64,000 nt of DNA from Stutzerimonas balearica DSM 6083 (GCF_000818015.1 NZ_CP007511.1:1412001-1476000); one strand, 5' to 3'; shown: positions 43,391 to 52,392, numbered from the stretch's first letter. Translations and numbers: made by a program. The notes: a model not told the origin generated them from the sequence alone.

Positions 43391-44824
43391 ATGACCGAAG
43401 TAGAAGCCAAGAAGCCACAAGAAACACTGCAGGATCGCCTGGCGCAGGTGCTCGAACTGCTGCATCGCCATGATCTTGCTGAGGCGCTCGCCCAGCAGCA
43501 TGGCGGCGAATCACTGACGGATCCTGCTCAGATCGATGATCTCGCGCAGTTGCAGTTGAGGCTCGACGAGCTGCACCCTGCAGACGTTGCCCACATTCTC
43601 GAAGCGCTTCCGCTCGATGAGCGCCTCGCTGTCTGGCAGCTGGTCAAGACCGAGCGAGACGGCGATATCCTGCTTGAAGTGTCGGACGCGGTCCGTGAAA
43701 CGCTGATCGCCGACATGGATGATCAGGAGCTTCTTGCGGCGGCCAAGGAGATGGACGCCGACGAGTTGGCTGATCTCGCGCCGGAGTTGCCTCGCGACGT
43801 CGTTCACGAGTTGATGGAAAGCCTGGACGCCCAGCAGCGCGAGCGCGTCCGCTCCGCGTTGTCCTACGATGAGGACCAGGTCGGCGCGTTGATGGACTTC
43901 GAGATGGTCACCATCCGGGAAGATGTCAGTCTGGAAGTGGTATTGCGCTATCTGCGTCGTCTCAAGGAGCTGCCAGGGCATACCGACAAGCTGTTTGTGG
44001 TCGATTACGACGGTGTGCTCAAAGGTGTTCTGCCGATAAAGCGGTTGCTGGTCAATGATCCCGAAAAACAAGTCGCCGAGGTGATGGCCACCGATCCGGT
44101 GACCTTTCATCCCGATGAAGATGCTTACGAGGCTGCGCAGGCTTTCGAGCGATACGATCTTGTTTCAACGCCCGTTGTCGATAAGGGGGGCAAGCTGATC
44201 GGGCGCCTGACCATCGATGAAATGGTCGACCTCATTCGCGAAGAGAGCGAGAGTGAAGTTCTCAACATGGCGGGCCTTCGCGAAGAGGAGGATATCTTCG
44301 CCTCGGTATGGAAGTCAGTGCGTAACCGTTGGGCCTGGCTCGCTGTCAATCTGGTCACTGCGTTTCTGGCTTCCCGTGTAATTGGGTTGTTTGATGGCTC
44401 GATCGAAAAGCTGGTCGCCCTGGCTGCGCTTATGCCGATCGTCGCGGGAATTGGCGGCAACTCCGGAAATCAAACCATCACCATGATCGTGAGAGCCATG
44501 GCGCTGGATCAGGTCGGTACAGGCAATACCCTGCGGCTGTTGCGCAAGGAGGCCGGCGTGGGGTTGGTCAACGGCCTGTTGTGGGGTGGGGTGATAGGTT
44601 TCGTCGCGTATTGGCTGTACGGTAACTGGGCGCTGGGCGTGGTGATGACTGCGGCAATGACGTTGAATTTGCTGCTGGCTGCGCTTATGGGGGTGCTGAT
44701 TCCTATGACGTTGGCGCGACTTGGGCGAGACCCTGCGATGGGTGCGAGCGTCATGATCACTGCGATGACCGACAGCGGTGGTTTTTTCATCTTCCTGGGG
44801 TTGGCGACACTGTTCCTGCTATAG
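43391..44824 (+). CDS. mgtE: Magnesium transporter MgtE
   Basis: A Mg2+ channel of 477 aa. The cytoplasmic part has an MgtE N-domain (about 40-140, LHPADVAHILEALP; DELADLAPELP) and two CBS domains (about 150-270) that close the pore when Mg2+ is bound. Five membrane segments follow, with PIVAGIGGNSGNQT, the pore-lining signature. GGAG 6 nt upstream fixes the start at 43391; an in-frame ATG 12 nt earlier contains the ribosome site. Confidence 0.95.
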   Translation: MTEVEAKKPQETLQDRLAQVLELLHRHDLAEALAQQHGGESLTDPAQIDDLAQLQLRLDELHPADVAHILEALPLDERLAVWQLVKTERDGDILLEVSDAVRETLIADMDDQELLAAAKEMDADELADLAPELPRDVVHELMESLDAQQRERVRSALSYDEDQVGALMDFEMVTIREDVSLEVVLRYLRRLKELPGHTDKLFVVDYDGVLKGVLPIKRLLVNDPEKQVAEVMATDPVTFHPDEDAYEAAQAFERYDLVSTPVVDKGGKLIGRLTIDEMVDLIREESESEVLNMAGLREEEDIFASVWKSVRNRWAWLAVNLVTAFLASRVIGLFDGSIEKLVALAALMPIVAGIGGNSGNQTITMIVRAMALDQVGTGNTLRLLRKEAGVGLVNGLLWGGVIGFVAYWLYGNWALGVVMTAAMTLNLLLAALMGVLIPMTLARLGRDPAMGASVMITAMTDSGGFFIFLGLATLFLL

Positions 44825-44846
44825 GTAGGTGTTTGGTCGCTAGCAC

Positions 44847-44879
44847 AAAAAAGCCGGCGAACAACGCCGGCTTTTTTTA
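44847..44879 (+). terminator. Intrinsic terminator after mgtE
   Basis: AAAGCCGGCG pairs with CGCCGGCTTT around AACAA and is followed by seven T. It stands between mgtE and the opposite-strand amrZ. Confidence 0.92.
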
Positions 44880-44900
44880 TGTCTCGCGGCAGCGAGCCTG

Positions 44901-45227
44901 TCAGGCTTCGTCCTTGGCCAGCTCGGTATCTTGCGCAATCAGTGCGATCAAGGCGTTCTGCTGGCGGTGGGTGAGCTGGCGGAACCGCTGAAGCAGTTCG
45001 CGCTCGTGAAGACTCAGCTCAGGGCTATCGAGTCGCATGTTCAGATCATCATCCAGCGCGCCCTCCTGCAGAAGGCTCTGCTCGAGTCGTGCAATGATCT
45101 CTGAGTTCATGCTTCGGTGGTGGTTGCGTGATACCTCGGCGATACGCTCGCGCATGCCGTCAGGTAACCGAACCACAAATTTGTCAGCCGTGCGGCTGGA
45201 ATAAACTGCCTGTTTCATTGGGCGCAT
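44901..45227 (-). CDS. amrZ: AmrZ, ribbon-helix-helix alginate and motility regulator
   Basis: A 108-aa Arc-family DNA-binding protein, nearly identical to P. aeruginosa AmrZ (AlgZ) along its length. The ribbon-helix-helix segment (about 14-66) includes the DNA-contacting KFVVRLP strand and [19 protein letters not shown]. The C-terminal part has [26 protein letters not shown], which in AmrZ mediates tetramer formation. In P. aeruginosa AmrZ activates alginate genes and represses fleQ. Start MRPMKQ as in homologues. Confidence 0.95.
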   Translation of the reverse strand: MRPMKQAVYSSRTADKFVVRLPDGMRERIAEVSRNHHRSMNSEIIARLEQSLLQEGALDDDLNMRLDSPELSLHERELLQRFRQLTHRQQNALIALIAQDTELAKDEA

Positions 45228-45448
45228 AGTAAAACCGGTTAGTCAGGTTGCGTGGTAGCGAATTGCCGTGGAAGTCATCGGTCTGACAACCGCCCACCCG
45301 CGCTGTTCCGCTTGTCCTGAAAAAACTATAGATGGTCGGCTTGCTGACGCCAATTGTACGTCTTCAGCTTGATTAGTAAAGGCGTTTTGCTATCAGAAAG
45401 CCAATGTGTGACCGGCTGCCCATGCGCATGGTGCTGTTGCACTGCGTG

Positions 45449-45634
45449 CTAGCGCAGGATGGGATCGAACTTCACTCGACGCCCGATCAGCAGGCCGGCG
45501 AACGTCGAGAGACTGAATATCGCCATGCCGTACTGGCTGACAGCGCGAGCTGCTTCGCTTGGCGCCCAGAGTGCGGTCAATCCGCATATGGCCAACAGGA
45601 CAAGGCTATAAGCCGCTAGCTTGGACATTCTCAT
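45449..45634 (-). CDS. Small two-span membrane protein, unknown
   Basis: A 61-aa protein with two hydrophobic segments (about 7-24, AAYSLVLLAICGLTALWA, and about 37-50) and a basic loop and tail (GRRVKFDPILR). GGAGG lies 3 nt before the first ATG and 9 nt before a second ATG (45628), so either start may be used. It follows the small frame at 45651-45875 by 16 nt and may share its transcript. No homologue is recalled. Confidence 0.55.
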   Translation of the reverse strand: MRMSKLAAYSLVLLAICGLTALWAPSEAARAVSQYGMAIFSLSTFAGLLIGRRVKFDPILR

Positions 45635-45650
45635 TTTCCTCCAAGGATCG

Positions 45651-45875
45651 TCAGAACACCCAGCGCTGGGCTCTGGTGGGGGCGATGATGTGATCGCCGC
45701 TGAGATTGAATAGCTTGGCCGTGGGATGCCGATTCGGTTGGGGGGAGATCGAGCGTGCGTAGGTGGCGGCTGGGCTGGCGTTGGCAGCGTGCTTTTCGGC
45801 GGAGGGCAGCTGCAGGGCAAATGCCGCGGCAATCGAGACAGCTGTGGTGCTGATCAAATAAAGGGGCTTCGGCAT
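45651..45875 (-). CDS. Small exported protein, unknown
   Basis: A 74-aa frame with a signal-like N-terminus (MPKPLYLISTTAVSIAAAFA). The mature part is polar and ends APTRAQRWVF. An AAGGAAA ribosome site lies about 9 nt upstream. With the next gene it forms a probable two-gene unit between amrZ and a tRNA-Arg. Function unknown. Confidence 0.45.
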   Translation of the reverse strand: MPKPLYLISTTAVSIAAAFALQLPSAEKHAANASPAATYARSISPQPNRHPTAKLFNLSGDHIIAPTRAQRWVF

Positions 45876-46071
45876 CTCTGCGTTTCCTTCGCGATCGAAA
45901 GTTCAATGCGAAATGCATAGCAGGTGTTGTGCCAAGCAGTTTTATACGAAAAAAATGTTGTAAATCAATAAGTTATGCTTTCAGCTCTAGCGCCTGCGAT
46001 TTGCACTTTGCAAGCTCTGCCTGATGGCTTCGTGCAAAATGCAAGGGGATAAATGACAGCCGGCGCGGGGC

Positions 46072-46100
46072 ATGACAAACATGCCGGGGGTCGTTAACAT
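46072..46100 (+). promoter_or_regulatory. Promoter of tRNA-Arg(CCT)
   Basis: -35 ATGACA at 46072-46077 and -10 TAACAT at 46095-46100, 17-nt spacing, ending 10 nt before the tRNA. Confidence 0.6.
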
Positions 46101-46110
46101 GCGCCCCCGA

Positions 46111-46187
46111 GTCCCAGTAGCTCAATTGGATAGAGCATCCCCCTCCTAAGGGGAAGGTTGTGAGTTCGAACCTCGCCTGGGACGCCA
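46111..46187 (+). tRNA. tRNA-Arg (anticodon CCT)
   Basis: A 77-nt tRNA. Acceptor GTCCCAG pairs with CTGGGAC, discriminator G, encoded CCA. The anticodon loop CTCCTAA in a CCCC/GGGG stem gives CCT, which reads AGG. Confidence 0.95.
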
Positions 46188-46258
46188 CTTGTTTCTCAAG
46201 TGCGCTTGAACGGGTTCGTCGGGGGAGGCTTGCCGCTCCCCTGGAGCGGCAGGCGGGT

Positions 46259-47005
46259 TCAAGCGAACGGCGCGTCGCTTTGTCGTCTGGCTTCGCGTTG
46301 CAGCTGATAGACGAAGCGTTCTATCTGGCGCTGAAGCAATCCGCTCATCTGATAAAAACGCATTCCGCAGAAAGTAGCGTCGCGGCGCTCATCATAGCTG
46401 ACGTGCCGCAGTTCGACGGCGCACTTGGCTGGACCTGAGGGAAGCTCTGCGCAAAAGTCCGGGTAGACCTGCCCAGTCTGAAGACCGGTTTCGACGTTGC
46501 CTTTGAAGCTCATCTTGCAGCCTGTGGCTGAAAGATCGAGCAGTCGCCCGGTGAGTGTCCTGCTCAGCGGTGCGCCACCGAGCGTCGCGGTGATAGGTAT
46601 CGAATCCAGCCGAGCACGGTACGCATTGCGGCGCTGATGATAGGTCAGCTCGTCGGGTAGTGGCGTCCAATAGCAGCGAGCCCCATCGTAGTCGGCTGGA
46701 TGTACCGTTTGATGGTTTTTCCAAGAGAGGCGGGCCCCCTCATAGAAGGCTTCGGCTTCGAACGGCTCGCTGGCCATCATCAGGCGATCACCATCACTGG
46801 GAATGAGTTCGTCGAAAGCGAGCCAGCCCCTGTCACGGTGAAGATCGATTAAATAGCTCTGGTAGCGCTGATTGCGCTCCAGAAAGCGGATGCTGACAGG
46901 AACGTTGTTGTCCAGCAGCTGCTTGAGATTGGCCTGTATTTCGAGTGGGGCGGTCAGAACCTTCGGGGGTTGCGGACCGGCTTCGTCAAAGAACGGATTC
47001 GACAC
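46259..47005 (-). CDS. ycgR: YcgR, c-di-GMP-responsive flagellar brake protein
   Basis: A 248-aa protein with an N-terminal YcgR domain (about 15-120) and a C-terminal PilZ domain (about 123-240). The PilZ c-di-GMP motifs RRNAYR (RxxxR) and DLSATGCKMSF (D/NxSxxG) are intact. YcgR binds the flagellar motor to slow it when c-di-GMP is high. It stands 72 bp downstream of flgN on the same strand, hence likely in the flgMN transcript, as in P. aeruginosa. Confidence 0.93.
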   Translation of the reverse strand: MSNPFFDEAGPQPPKVLTAPLEIQANLKQLLDNNVPVSIRFLERNQRYQSYLIDLHRDRGWLAFDELIPSDGDRLMMASEPFEAEAFYEGARLSWKNHQTVHPADYDGARCYWTPLPDELTYHQRRNAYRARLDSIPITATLGGAPLSRTLTGRLLDLSATGCKMSFKGNVETGLQTGQVYPDFCAELPSGPAKCAVELRHVSYDERRDATFCGMRFYQMSGLLQRQIERFVYQLQREARRQSDAPFA

Positions 47006-47077
47006 GTCCGCTGTTCTCCAGCACTAGGCAATGCTGCGTTACGGGCCTGGGCCCGAGCATCCTTAGAGTTGTAATGG

Positions 47078-47548
47078 TCACGCCTGGCTCAGCGGCCGGT
47101 GCTGGCTGCTTTTGGCGGTGGCGCCACGACGATTGTACAGGTCGGGCGTTTCGTTGCTGCCTTGCAGAATGGCGAGCAAGCTGCCGACGGCACCCTGATT
47201 GGCGCGAATCAGTCGCCCGTTGCGTTCGTTGGCGGCTTGGCAGTCTTGCAGCAGCGCCTCAAGCTCGGACGAGCGGGCCAGAATGGCGTCACCCTGCGAG
47301 GAGATCGAAGCAAACGCTTCCAGCCCGCTACGGTCGTTGCTCAACTGGCGCTCAGTGAGCATCCTGCTGCGCTCGACGCCATGCTGGCCGAGCAGCGCTA
47401 ACAGAGGCTGCTTTTTCGTCAGAATAATTTCCAGCTCGGCCAGGTTTCGCTCGGCGAGTGCCGCGAGTTCGTGCTCGATCAGTTCGAGCAGTTGCTTGGC
47501 GGTATTGATGTCATCGACAAGTTGTTGCAGCAGATTTTCGTCGTGCAT
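47078..47548 (-). CDS. flgN: FlgN, chaperone for hook-associated proteins
   Basis: A 156-aa cytoplasmic chaperone that escorts FlgK and FlgL to the export gate. It is mostly helical. The C-terminal end LYNRRGATAKSSQHRPLSQA is the conserved pattern of pseudomonad FlgN. It follows flgM with a 28-nt gap, so the two are co-transcribed. Confidence 0.92.
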   Translation of the reverse strand: MHDENLLQQLVDDINTAKQLLELIEHELAALAERNLAELEIILTKKQPLLALLGQHGVERSRMLTERQLSNDRSGLEAFASISSQGDAILARSSELEALLQDCQAANERNGRLIRANQGAVGSLLAILQGSNETPDLYNRRGATAKSSQHRPLSQA

Positions 47549-47576
47549 TTCGAACCTGGCTGGATCTACCTCGGGA

Positions 47577-47903
47577 TTACTGCTGCGATTCGAAGGCGGT
47601 CAGCTTGGCGGCTAGGCGCTTCGGATCGATCTCATAAGTGCCATCGGAAATCGCTTGGCGAATGCGCTCGACACGCGCCTGGTCGACGACCGGCTGCTGA
47701 CTGAGCTGCTCGGTGGCCTGCTGCAGCCGCTGCGCTTCCGGGCTCAGCTGTACCGGCTCGCCAGCTGCAGCGCCGGTCTCCTGGCTGCTCACCGCGTTGT
47801 CGGAAGGTTGCGTCGCAGTCGGGCGCTCACTGCCTTGAATCTGATTGCTACGGCTGGCGCCGGGACCGGCGGGGCCATTGGGTCTATTGAAGTCGATAAC
47901 CAT
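47577..47903 (-). CDS. flgM: FlgM, anti-sigma-28 factor
   Basis: A 108-aa anti-sigma factor that holds FliA until it is exported through the finished hook-basal body. It opens MVIDFNRPNG, has a disordered middle and a C-terminal sigma-binding helix region with ARVERIRQAISDGTYEIDP. A sigma-28 promoter precedes it. Confidence 0.94.
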   Translation of the reverse strand: MVIDFNRPNGPAGPGASRSNQIQGSERPTATQPSDNAVSSQETGAAAGEPVQLSPEAQRLQQATEQLSQQPVVDQARVERIRQAISDGTYEIDPKRLAAKLTAFESQQ

Positions 47904-47937
47904 GATGCAAACCTCGAGAATCAGTACGCTTGCCTGG

Positions 47938-47964
47938 CTTTCGGCGTGGTGTGCTGAAACTTTA
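47938..47964 (-). promoter_or_regulatory. Sigma-28 (FliA) promoter of flgMN
   Basis: On the minus strand TAAAGTTT (47957-47964), 11-nt spacer, GCCGAAAG (47938-47945). Consensus is TAAAGTTT-N11-GCCGATAA. It is 34 nt before the flgM start. Confidence 0.88.
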
Positions 47965-48010
47965 GTATTTTTTCTGGCGCCGCGGAGAAAAGCGTCGAGC
48001 CTGTGACGCG

Positions 48011-48766
48011 TTACATCGCGGCCTCGACCTGCCCGGGGCCGGTCACGCGGGCTCTGACTATACGCCCCGAGCGAAGATTCTTCACGCGGATCTGCTCGCC
48101 GGGCGCTCCGTCGGTTAACGCCTCGCCTGGCATACGCACATTGACCGATTGATTCCCGGCCGAGATAACGACCTGGTCGCCCCTGCGTATTACCTCGGCC
48201 AGCTCCAGCATTGCCGGCGTCAGCACCTGGCCTGGCTGCACGATGCGGGTGAGTTTGGTCCCTGCGACTTGCGCTGGGGTCGTCAGGTAACCCTGGGTGA
48301 GCAGAGAGATGTCGCGTTCCGCCTCATTGATATCGCTATCGCCAAGTGCCGCGCCGCGTTGGAGGGCCTTATTGGTAACCAGGACCTTGCGGTACAGCTT
48401 GACCTGGGCAGGGACGAACACTGACCAGGGAGAGCTACCGCTACAGCTGACTCTCAAGGTCACGCGGCCCACTGGCTGATCGGGGCTTTCCAATTGTGCG
48501 CTAAGGGGGGCGTCGCAATAGGCCAGGCGCAGGCGCGGGTCGAGACGGCTGAAGTGAATCTCCCGCCGGCCGTCGATGGCGCTACGCTGTAAATAATTGT
48601 CCACTGCTTGCTCAAGAAAGCTGCGGGCGGCGTCGATAAGTTGATCAGGATGAGTCATGGCTTCGGCGTGCGCGCCGTTGCTTGCGGTCAATAGCAGGAC
48701 CAGCCAGGCGAGTATTTGCTTACGCCTGGAGGTTAGATGTCGAGAAATAGTCATTCGCCTGTTCAT
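48011..48766 (-). CDS. flgA: FlgA, P-ring assembly chaperone
   Basis: A 251-aa periplasmic protein that helps FlgI assemble the P-ring. It has a signal peptide (about 10-34, ending AHA) and a C-terminal SAF-type domain (GVTPAML-like VLTPAMLELAEVIRRGDQV). Start at 48766; ATG at 48754 is an alternative. It stands next to flgM on the same strand, divergent from cheV by 68 bp. Confidence 0.92.
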   Translation of the reverse strand: MNRRMTISRHLTSRRKQILAWLVLLLTASNGAHAEAMTHPDQLIDAARSFLEQAVDNYLQRSAIDGRREIHFSRLDPRLRLAYCDAPLSAQLESPDQPVGRVTLRVSCSGSSPWSVFVPAQVKLYRKVLVTNKALQRGAALGDSDINEAERDISLLTQGYLTTPAQVAGTKLTRIVQPGQVLTPAMLELAEVIRRGDQVVISAGNQSVNVRMPGEALTDGAPGEQIRVKNLRSGRIVRARVTGPGQVEAAM

Positions 48767-48777
48767 GCCGTGTTGGT

Positions 48778-48793
48778 TGCAAAGTACATGCCC
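48778..48793 (-). promoter_or_regulatory. Sigma-54 promoter of flgA
   Basis: GGGCATG-TACT-TTGCA on the minus strand, in which GG and GC are 10 nt apart, matching TGGCAC-N5-TTGC. It is 12 nt before the flgA start, which is close, so a start at 48754 would also fit. Confidence 0.65.
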
Positions 48794-48834
48794 GCGTGGC
48801 GAACGTCGTTCATTTGATCAGAGAGGTCACTGGC

Positions 48835-49767
48835 ATGGCCGGTGTTTTGGATTCGGTTAATCAGCGCACTCAGCTGGTGGGGCAAAACCGGCTCGAATTG
48901 CTGCTGTTTCGCCTGGACGGCGCGCAGCTCTATGGAATCAACGTGTTCAAAGTCAAGGAAGTGCTGCCTTGTCCCAAATTGACCCATATGCCGCAGTCAG
49001 CACCCGTCATCCGCGGTGTGGCTTCGATTCGGGGTAGCACGCTGCCAATCCTCGATCTTGCATTGGCAACCGGCAAGTCCAGCCTTAAGGATGCCGGCAA
49101 CAGCTTCGCCATCATTACCGAATACAACAATCGTACGCTCGGCTTCCTGGTGCGGTCCGTGGAGCGCATCGTCAACATGAACTGGGAAAAGATTCTTCCG
49201 CCTCCCAAAGGCGCCGGCCGCGACCATTACCTGACGGCTGTGACCCATATTGATGGTAGCCTCGTCGAAATCATCGATGTCGAGAAGGTGCTGGCGGAGG
49301 CAACGCCTGGATCCGATTCGATGCCGATGCCCGAGGTAGACTCCGACGTGCAGTCCAAGGCCGTTTCGTGCCGGGTATTGATCGTCGATGACTCTTCCGT
49401 CGCTCGCAAGCAGGTGACACGCTGTCTGCAGAACATCGGCGTGGAAGTGGTCTCCTTGAACGATGGTCGCGAGGCGCTGACTTACCTGAAGCGCATGGCT
49501 GACGAGGGGCGGGCTCCGGCAGATGAGTTTCTGATGCTGATCTCTGACATCGAAATGCCCGAGATGGACGGTTATACGCTGACCACCGAAATCCGCCGCG
49601 ATCCACGCATGCAGAACATGCACGTACTGCTGCATACTTCGCTCTCCGGTGTCTTCAACCAGAACATGGTCAAGCGTGTTGGCGCAAACGACTTTCTGGC
49701 AAAGTTTCAGCCCGATGATCTCGCCGGGCGCGTCGTGGAACGAATCAGGCAGGCAGATGCAAACTGA
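48835..49767 (+). CDS. cheV: CheV, CheW-receiver chemotaxis coupling protein
   Basis: A 310-aa hybrid of a CheW domain (about 20-160, RLDGAQLYGINVFKVKEVL) and a receiver domain (about 180-305) with the phosphoacceptor Asp in LMLISDIEMPEMDG and the acidic pair in LIVDDSSVA. It couples receptors to CheA and may buffer phosphorylation. GAGG 9 nt upstream of the ATG. Followed by cheR after 35 nt. Confidence 0.94.
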   Translation: MAGVLDSVNQRTQLVGQNRLELLLFRLDGAQLYGINVFKVKEVLPCPKLTHMPQSAPVIRGVASIRGSTLPILDLALATGKSSLKDAGNSFAIITEYNNRTLGFLVRSVERIVNMNWEKILPPPKGAGRDHYLTAVTHIDGSLVEIIDVEKVLAEATPGSDSMPMPEVDSDVQSKAVSCRVLIVDDSSVARKQVTRCLQNIGVEVVSLNDGREALTYLKRMADEGRAPADEFLMLISDIEMPEMDGYTLTTEIRRDPRMQNMHVLLHTSLSGVFNQNMVKRVGANDFLAKFQPDDLAGRVVERIRQADAN

Positions 49768-49802
49768 GGCTGGGTCCTCGCATTCGACAGTGAGGCAATT
49801 TG

Positions 49803-50627
49803 GTGTCAGTTGATCAGGATTTCGAGCAGTTCCGAACGTTTCTGGAAAAGACCTGTGGGATTCTGCTTGGCAGCAACAAGCAGTATCTGGTCTCCAGTCG
49901 GCTCAACAAGCTCATGGAGCAGCAGGGTATCAAGAGCCTTGGTGAGTTGGTTCGAAAGATCCAGGCGACTCCGCGCTCGGGCTTGAAGGAGCAGGTGGTC
50001 GATGCCATGACGACCAACGAGACGCTCTGGTTTCGCGATACCTACCCCTTCGAAGTGCTCAAGAATCGTGTTTTCCCTGAGTTGGTGAAGTCAGGTGTCG
50101 GTCAGCGTCTGCGGATCTGGTCAGCCGCGTGTTCGTCCGGCCAGGAGCCCTATTCCATATCGATGACCGTTGATGAATACGAAAGGGCTGCGCCCAGTCA
50201 GCCGAAGCTGGGCGTGCAGATCGTTGCGACCGAGCTGTCGGGGGCTATGCTTGCGGCCAGCAAGGCGGCCGAATACGACACGCTGGCGATCGCGCGCGGG
50301 TTGTCGAGTGAGCGGCTCCAGCGCTACTTCGAGCCCAAGGGGCCGGGGCGTTGGGTGGTAAAGCCTGCTGTCCGGGCGCGTGTCGAGTTTCGCGTGCAGA
50401 ATCTGCTCGACAGCTACGCAGCGCTCGGCAAGTTCGATATCGTCTTTTGTCGCAACGTACTCATCTACTTCTCGGCCGACGTCAAGAAAGACATCCTCAA
50501 GCGCATCCACGCCACGCTCAAGCCCGGCGGTTATCTGTTTCTGGGCGCTTCCGAAGCGCTGAATGGTCTGCCCGAGCTGTATCAGATGGTTCAGTGCAGC
50601 CCCGGTATCATCTACAAGGCCAAGTGA
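49803..50627 (+). CDS. cheR: CheR, chemoreceptor methyltransferase
   Basis: A 274-aa SAM-dependent methyltransferase of receptor glutamates. The CheR N-terminal helical domain (about 5-65) and C-terminal Rossmann domain are seen, with RIWSAACSSGQEPYSISM as the SAM-binding loop and FDIVFCRNVLIYF at the active site. It starts at GTG with GAGG 7 nt before it; an upstream TTG is not preferred. A terminator follows, separating it from flgB. Confidence 0.93.
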   Translation: MSVDQDFEQFRTFLEKTCGILLGSNKQYLVSSRLNKLMEQQGIKSLGELVRKIQATPRSGLKEQVVDAMTTNETLWFRDTYPFEVLKNRVFPELVKSGVGQRLRIWSAACSSGQEPYSISMTVDEYERAAPSQPKLGVQIVATELSGAMLAASKAAEYDTLAIARGLSSERLQRYFEPKGPGRWVVKPAVRARVEFRVQNLLDSYAALGKFDIVFCRNVLIYFSADVKKDILKRIHATLKPGGYLFLGASEALNGLPELYQMVQCSPGIIYKAK

Positions 50628-50658
50628 CGGCAAAAAACCGTCACCTCTCGGTCGCTCG

Positions 50659-50692
50659 GCGGCAAGCAAGGCGGTAATCGCTTGCCGCTTTT
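50659..50692 (+). terminator. Intrinsic terminator after cheVR
   Basis: GCGGCAAGC (50659-50667) pairs with GCTTGCCGC (50680-50688) and is followed by TTTT. It lies 32 nt after the cheR stop. Confidence 0.85.
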
Positions 50693-50750
50693 GACGCTTC
50701 TTCCTACCAACTGAGCAGGCGACCCTTGAATAATCAAGGGCTTGCGCTTG

Positions 50751-50766
50751 TGGCATGGGCTTTGCT
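50751..50766 (+). promoter_or_regulatory. Sigma-54 promoter of flgBCDE
   Basis: TGGCATG-GGCT-TTGCT, with GG at 50752-50753 and GC at 50764-50765 (10 nt between). It is 35 nt before the flgB start. Confidence 0.9.
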
Positions 50767-50800
50767 TTTGTCTCGTCAGCGAGTCAATGGAGGCAAGCCG

Positions 50801-51205
50801 ATGAGCATCAGTTTCGACAAGGCTCTGGGCATACACGAGAAAGCCCTGGGGTTCCGTGCGCAGCGCGCAGAGGTCTTGGCCAACAACATCGCCAATGCCG
50901 ATACGCCGAATTACAAGGCGCGCGACCTCGATTTCAAGACCGTACTTGCGCAGCAGGCTGCCCGCACGCAGGGCGGGTTCGGCGTCGAACGTACCAATGA
51001 GCGGCACATCGCCGCTGAAGGTATGGAGTTGGCCGACCCGGCCCTGCGCTTTCGGGTTCCGTCTCAACCTTCGCTGGATCAGAACACCGTCGATATGCAG
51101 ATCGAGCAGTCCAACTACGCCCAGAATGCGATCGATTTCCAGGCCAGCTTCACCCTGCTCAATAGTAAATTCCGCGGGCTGATGAACGCCCTGCGCGGCG
51201 AATAA
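50801..51205 (+). CDS. flgB: FlgB, proximal rod protein
   Basis: A 134-aa rod subunit. The family N-terminal motif is RAEVLANNIANADTPNYKARDLDF. C-terminal helix present. GGAGG 8 nt before the ATG; longer in-frame upstream sequence includes the promoter and is rejected. First gene of flgBCDE. Confidence 0.95.
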   Translation: MSISFDKALGIHEKALGFRAQRAEVLANNIANADTPNYKARDLDFKTVLAQQAARTQGGFGVERTNERHIAAEGMELADPALRFRVPSQPSLDQNTVDMQIEQSNYAQNAIDFQASFTLLNSKFRGLMNALRGE

Positions 51206-51219
51206 CGGAGCGAACAACC

Positions 51220-51663
51220 ATGTCACTGAGCAGCGTCTTCAACATTGCCGGAACCGGCATGAGCGCCCAGAGCACTCGCCTCAACACGATCTCCAGCAAC
51301 ATCGCCAACGCCGAGACGGTTTCGTCCAGCGTCGATCAGACCTACCGCGCGCGCCATCCAGTGTTCGCCACGATGCTGCAGCAGGCGGGCGGCGACAGCA
51401 GCGGTTCGTTGTTCGCCGAGCAGCAGCAGGCAGGCGTTGGCGTTCAGGTGCTCGGTGTTGTTGAAGATCAGGGCGAGCTTCAGGCGCGCTATGAGCCGAA
51501 TCATCCGGCGGCCGACGACAAGGGCTACGTCTATTACCCGAACGTCAACGTCGTCGAGGAAATGGCAGACATGATTTCGGCAAGCCGGTCGTTTCAGACC
51601 AACGCTGAACTGATGAACACCGCCAAAACCATGTTGCAGAAAGTGTTGACCCTTGGTCAGTGA
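51220..51663 (+). CDS. flgC: FlgC, proximal rod protein
   Basis: A 147-aa rod subunit with the motif TRLNTISSNIANAETVSSS near its start, and the C-terminal motif NPNVNVVEEMADMI-like (PNVNVVEEMADMISASRSFQ). Fourteen nt after flgB. Confidence 0.95.
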   Translation: MSLSSVFNIAGTGMSAQSTRLNTISSNIANAETVSSSVDQTYRARHPVFATMLQQAGGDSSGSLFAEQQQAGVGVQVLGVVEDQGELQARYEPNHPAADDKGYVYYPNVNVVEEMADMISASRSFQTNAELMNTAKTMLQKVLTLGQ

Positions 51664-51678
51664 TAGCGAGCGAAGACG

Positions 51679-52362
51679 ATGACGACTACCAGTGGCGTGG
51701 GTGCCGGCAGCTCGGTGCTGGATCAATACCAGATCGGCAATGACCGCGAGGCCAAGGGCAATGATCTGGGCAAAAACGAGTTTCTCGAGCTGTTGGTTGC
51801 GCAGCTGAACAACCAGAATCCACTCGAGCCTCAGGAAAACGGCGAGTTCATCGGCCAGCTGGCTCAGTTCAGCACCGTGGAAGGGGTCGAGAAGCTGAAC
51901 TCGAGCATGGAAACGATTCTCTCGGGTTATCAGTCATCCCAGGCGCTACAGGCCTCTTCGCTGGTTGGGCGCAAGGTGATCGTGCCGTCCGAGAAAGCGG
52001 TGGTCGATACCAGCGAAACCTTCAAGGCGAGCCTGATCCTGCCGACGTCGAGCAGCAACGTGTTCGTCAACGTTTATGACAGCTCCGGAACGCTGGTCAA
52101 CCGGGTCAACCTCGGCCAGCAGCAGGCCGGCAACGTGTCGTTCATGTGGGACGGCAAGAACGCCAGCGGTGAAGTGGTGCCGCCTGGTACCTATCGCTTC
52201 GAGGCGCAAGCGACCTACCAGAATGAAACCAAAGGGCTGTATACCCTGCTGCCCGCAAACGTGGACAGCGTCACCCTCGGACAGAATGGCGGGGAGCTGA
52301 TGCTCAATCTGGCTGGCGTCGGCAGCGTCGGTCTCTCTCAGGTCCAGATCATCGGTCAATAA
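51679..52362 (+). CDS. flgD: FlgD, hook cap/scaffold protein
   Basis: A 227-aa hook-capping protein. The N-terminal conserved region is NEFLELLVAQLNNQNPLEPQ and the C-terminal half has FlgD tudor/Ig-like strands with WDGKNASGEVVPPGTY. It ends VGLSQVQIIGQ. Fifteen nt after flgC. Confidence 0.95.
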   Translation: MTTTSGVGAGSSVLDQYQIGNDREAKGNDLGKNEFLELLVAQLNNQNPLEPQENGEFIGQLAQFSTVEGVEKLNSSMETILSGYQSSQALQASSLVGRKVIVPSEKAVVDTSETFKASLILPTSSSNVFVNVYDSSGTLVNRVNLGQQQAGNVSFMWDGKNASGEVVPPGTYRFEAQATYQNETKGLYTLLPANVDSVTLGQNGGELMLNLAGVGSVGLSQVQIIGQ

Positions 52363-52392
52363 GCGCTGCCAGGCTCGGCAGAGGAGCATCAC

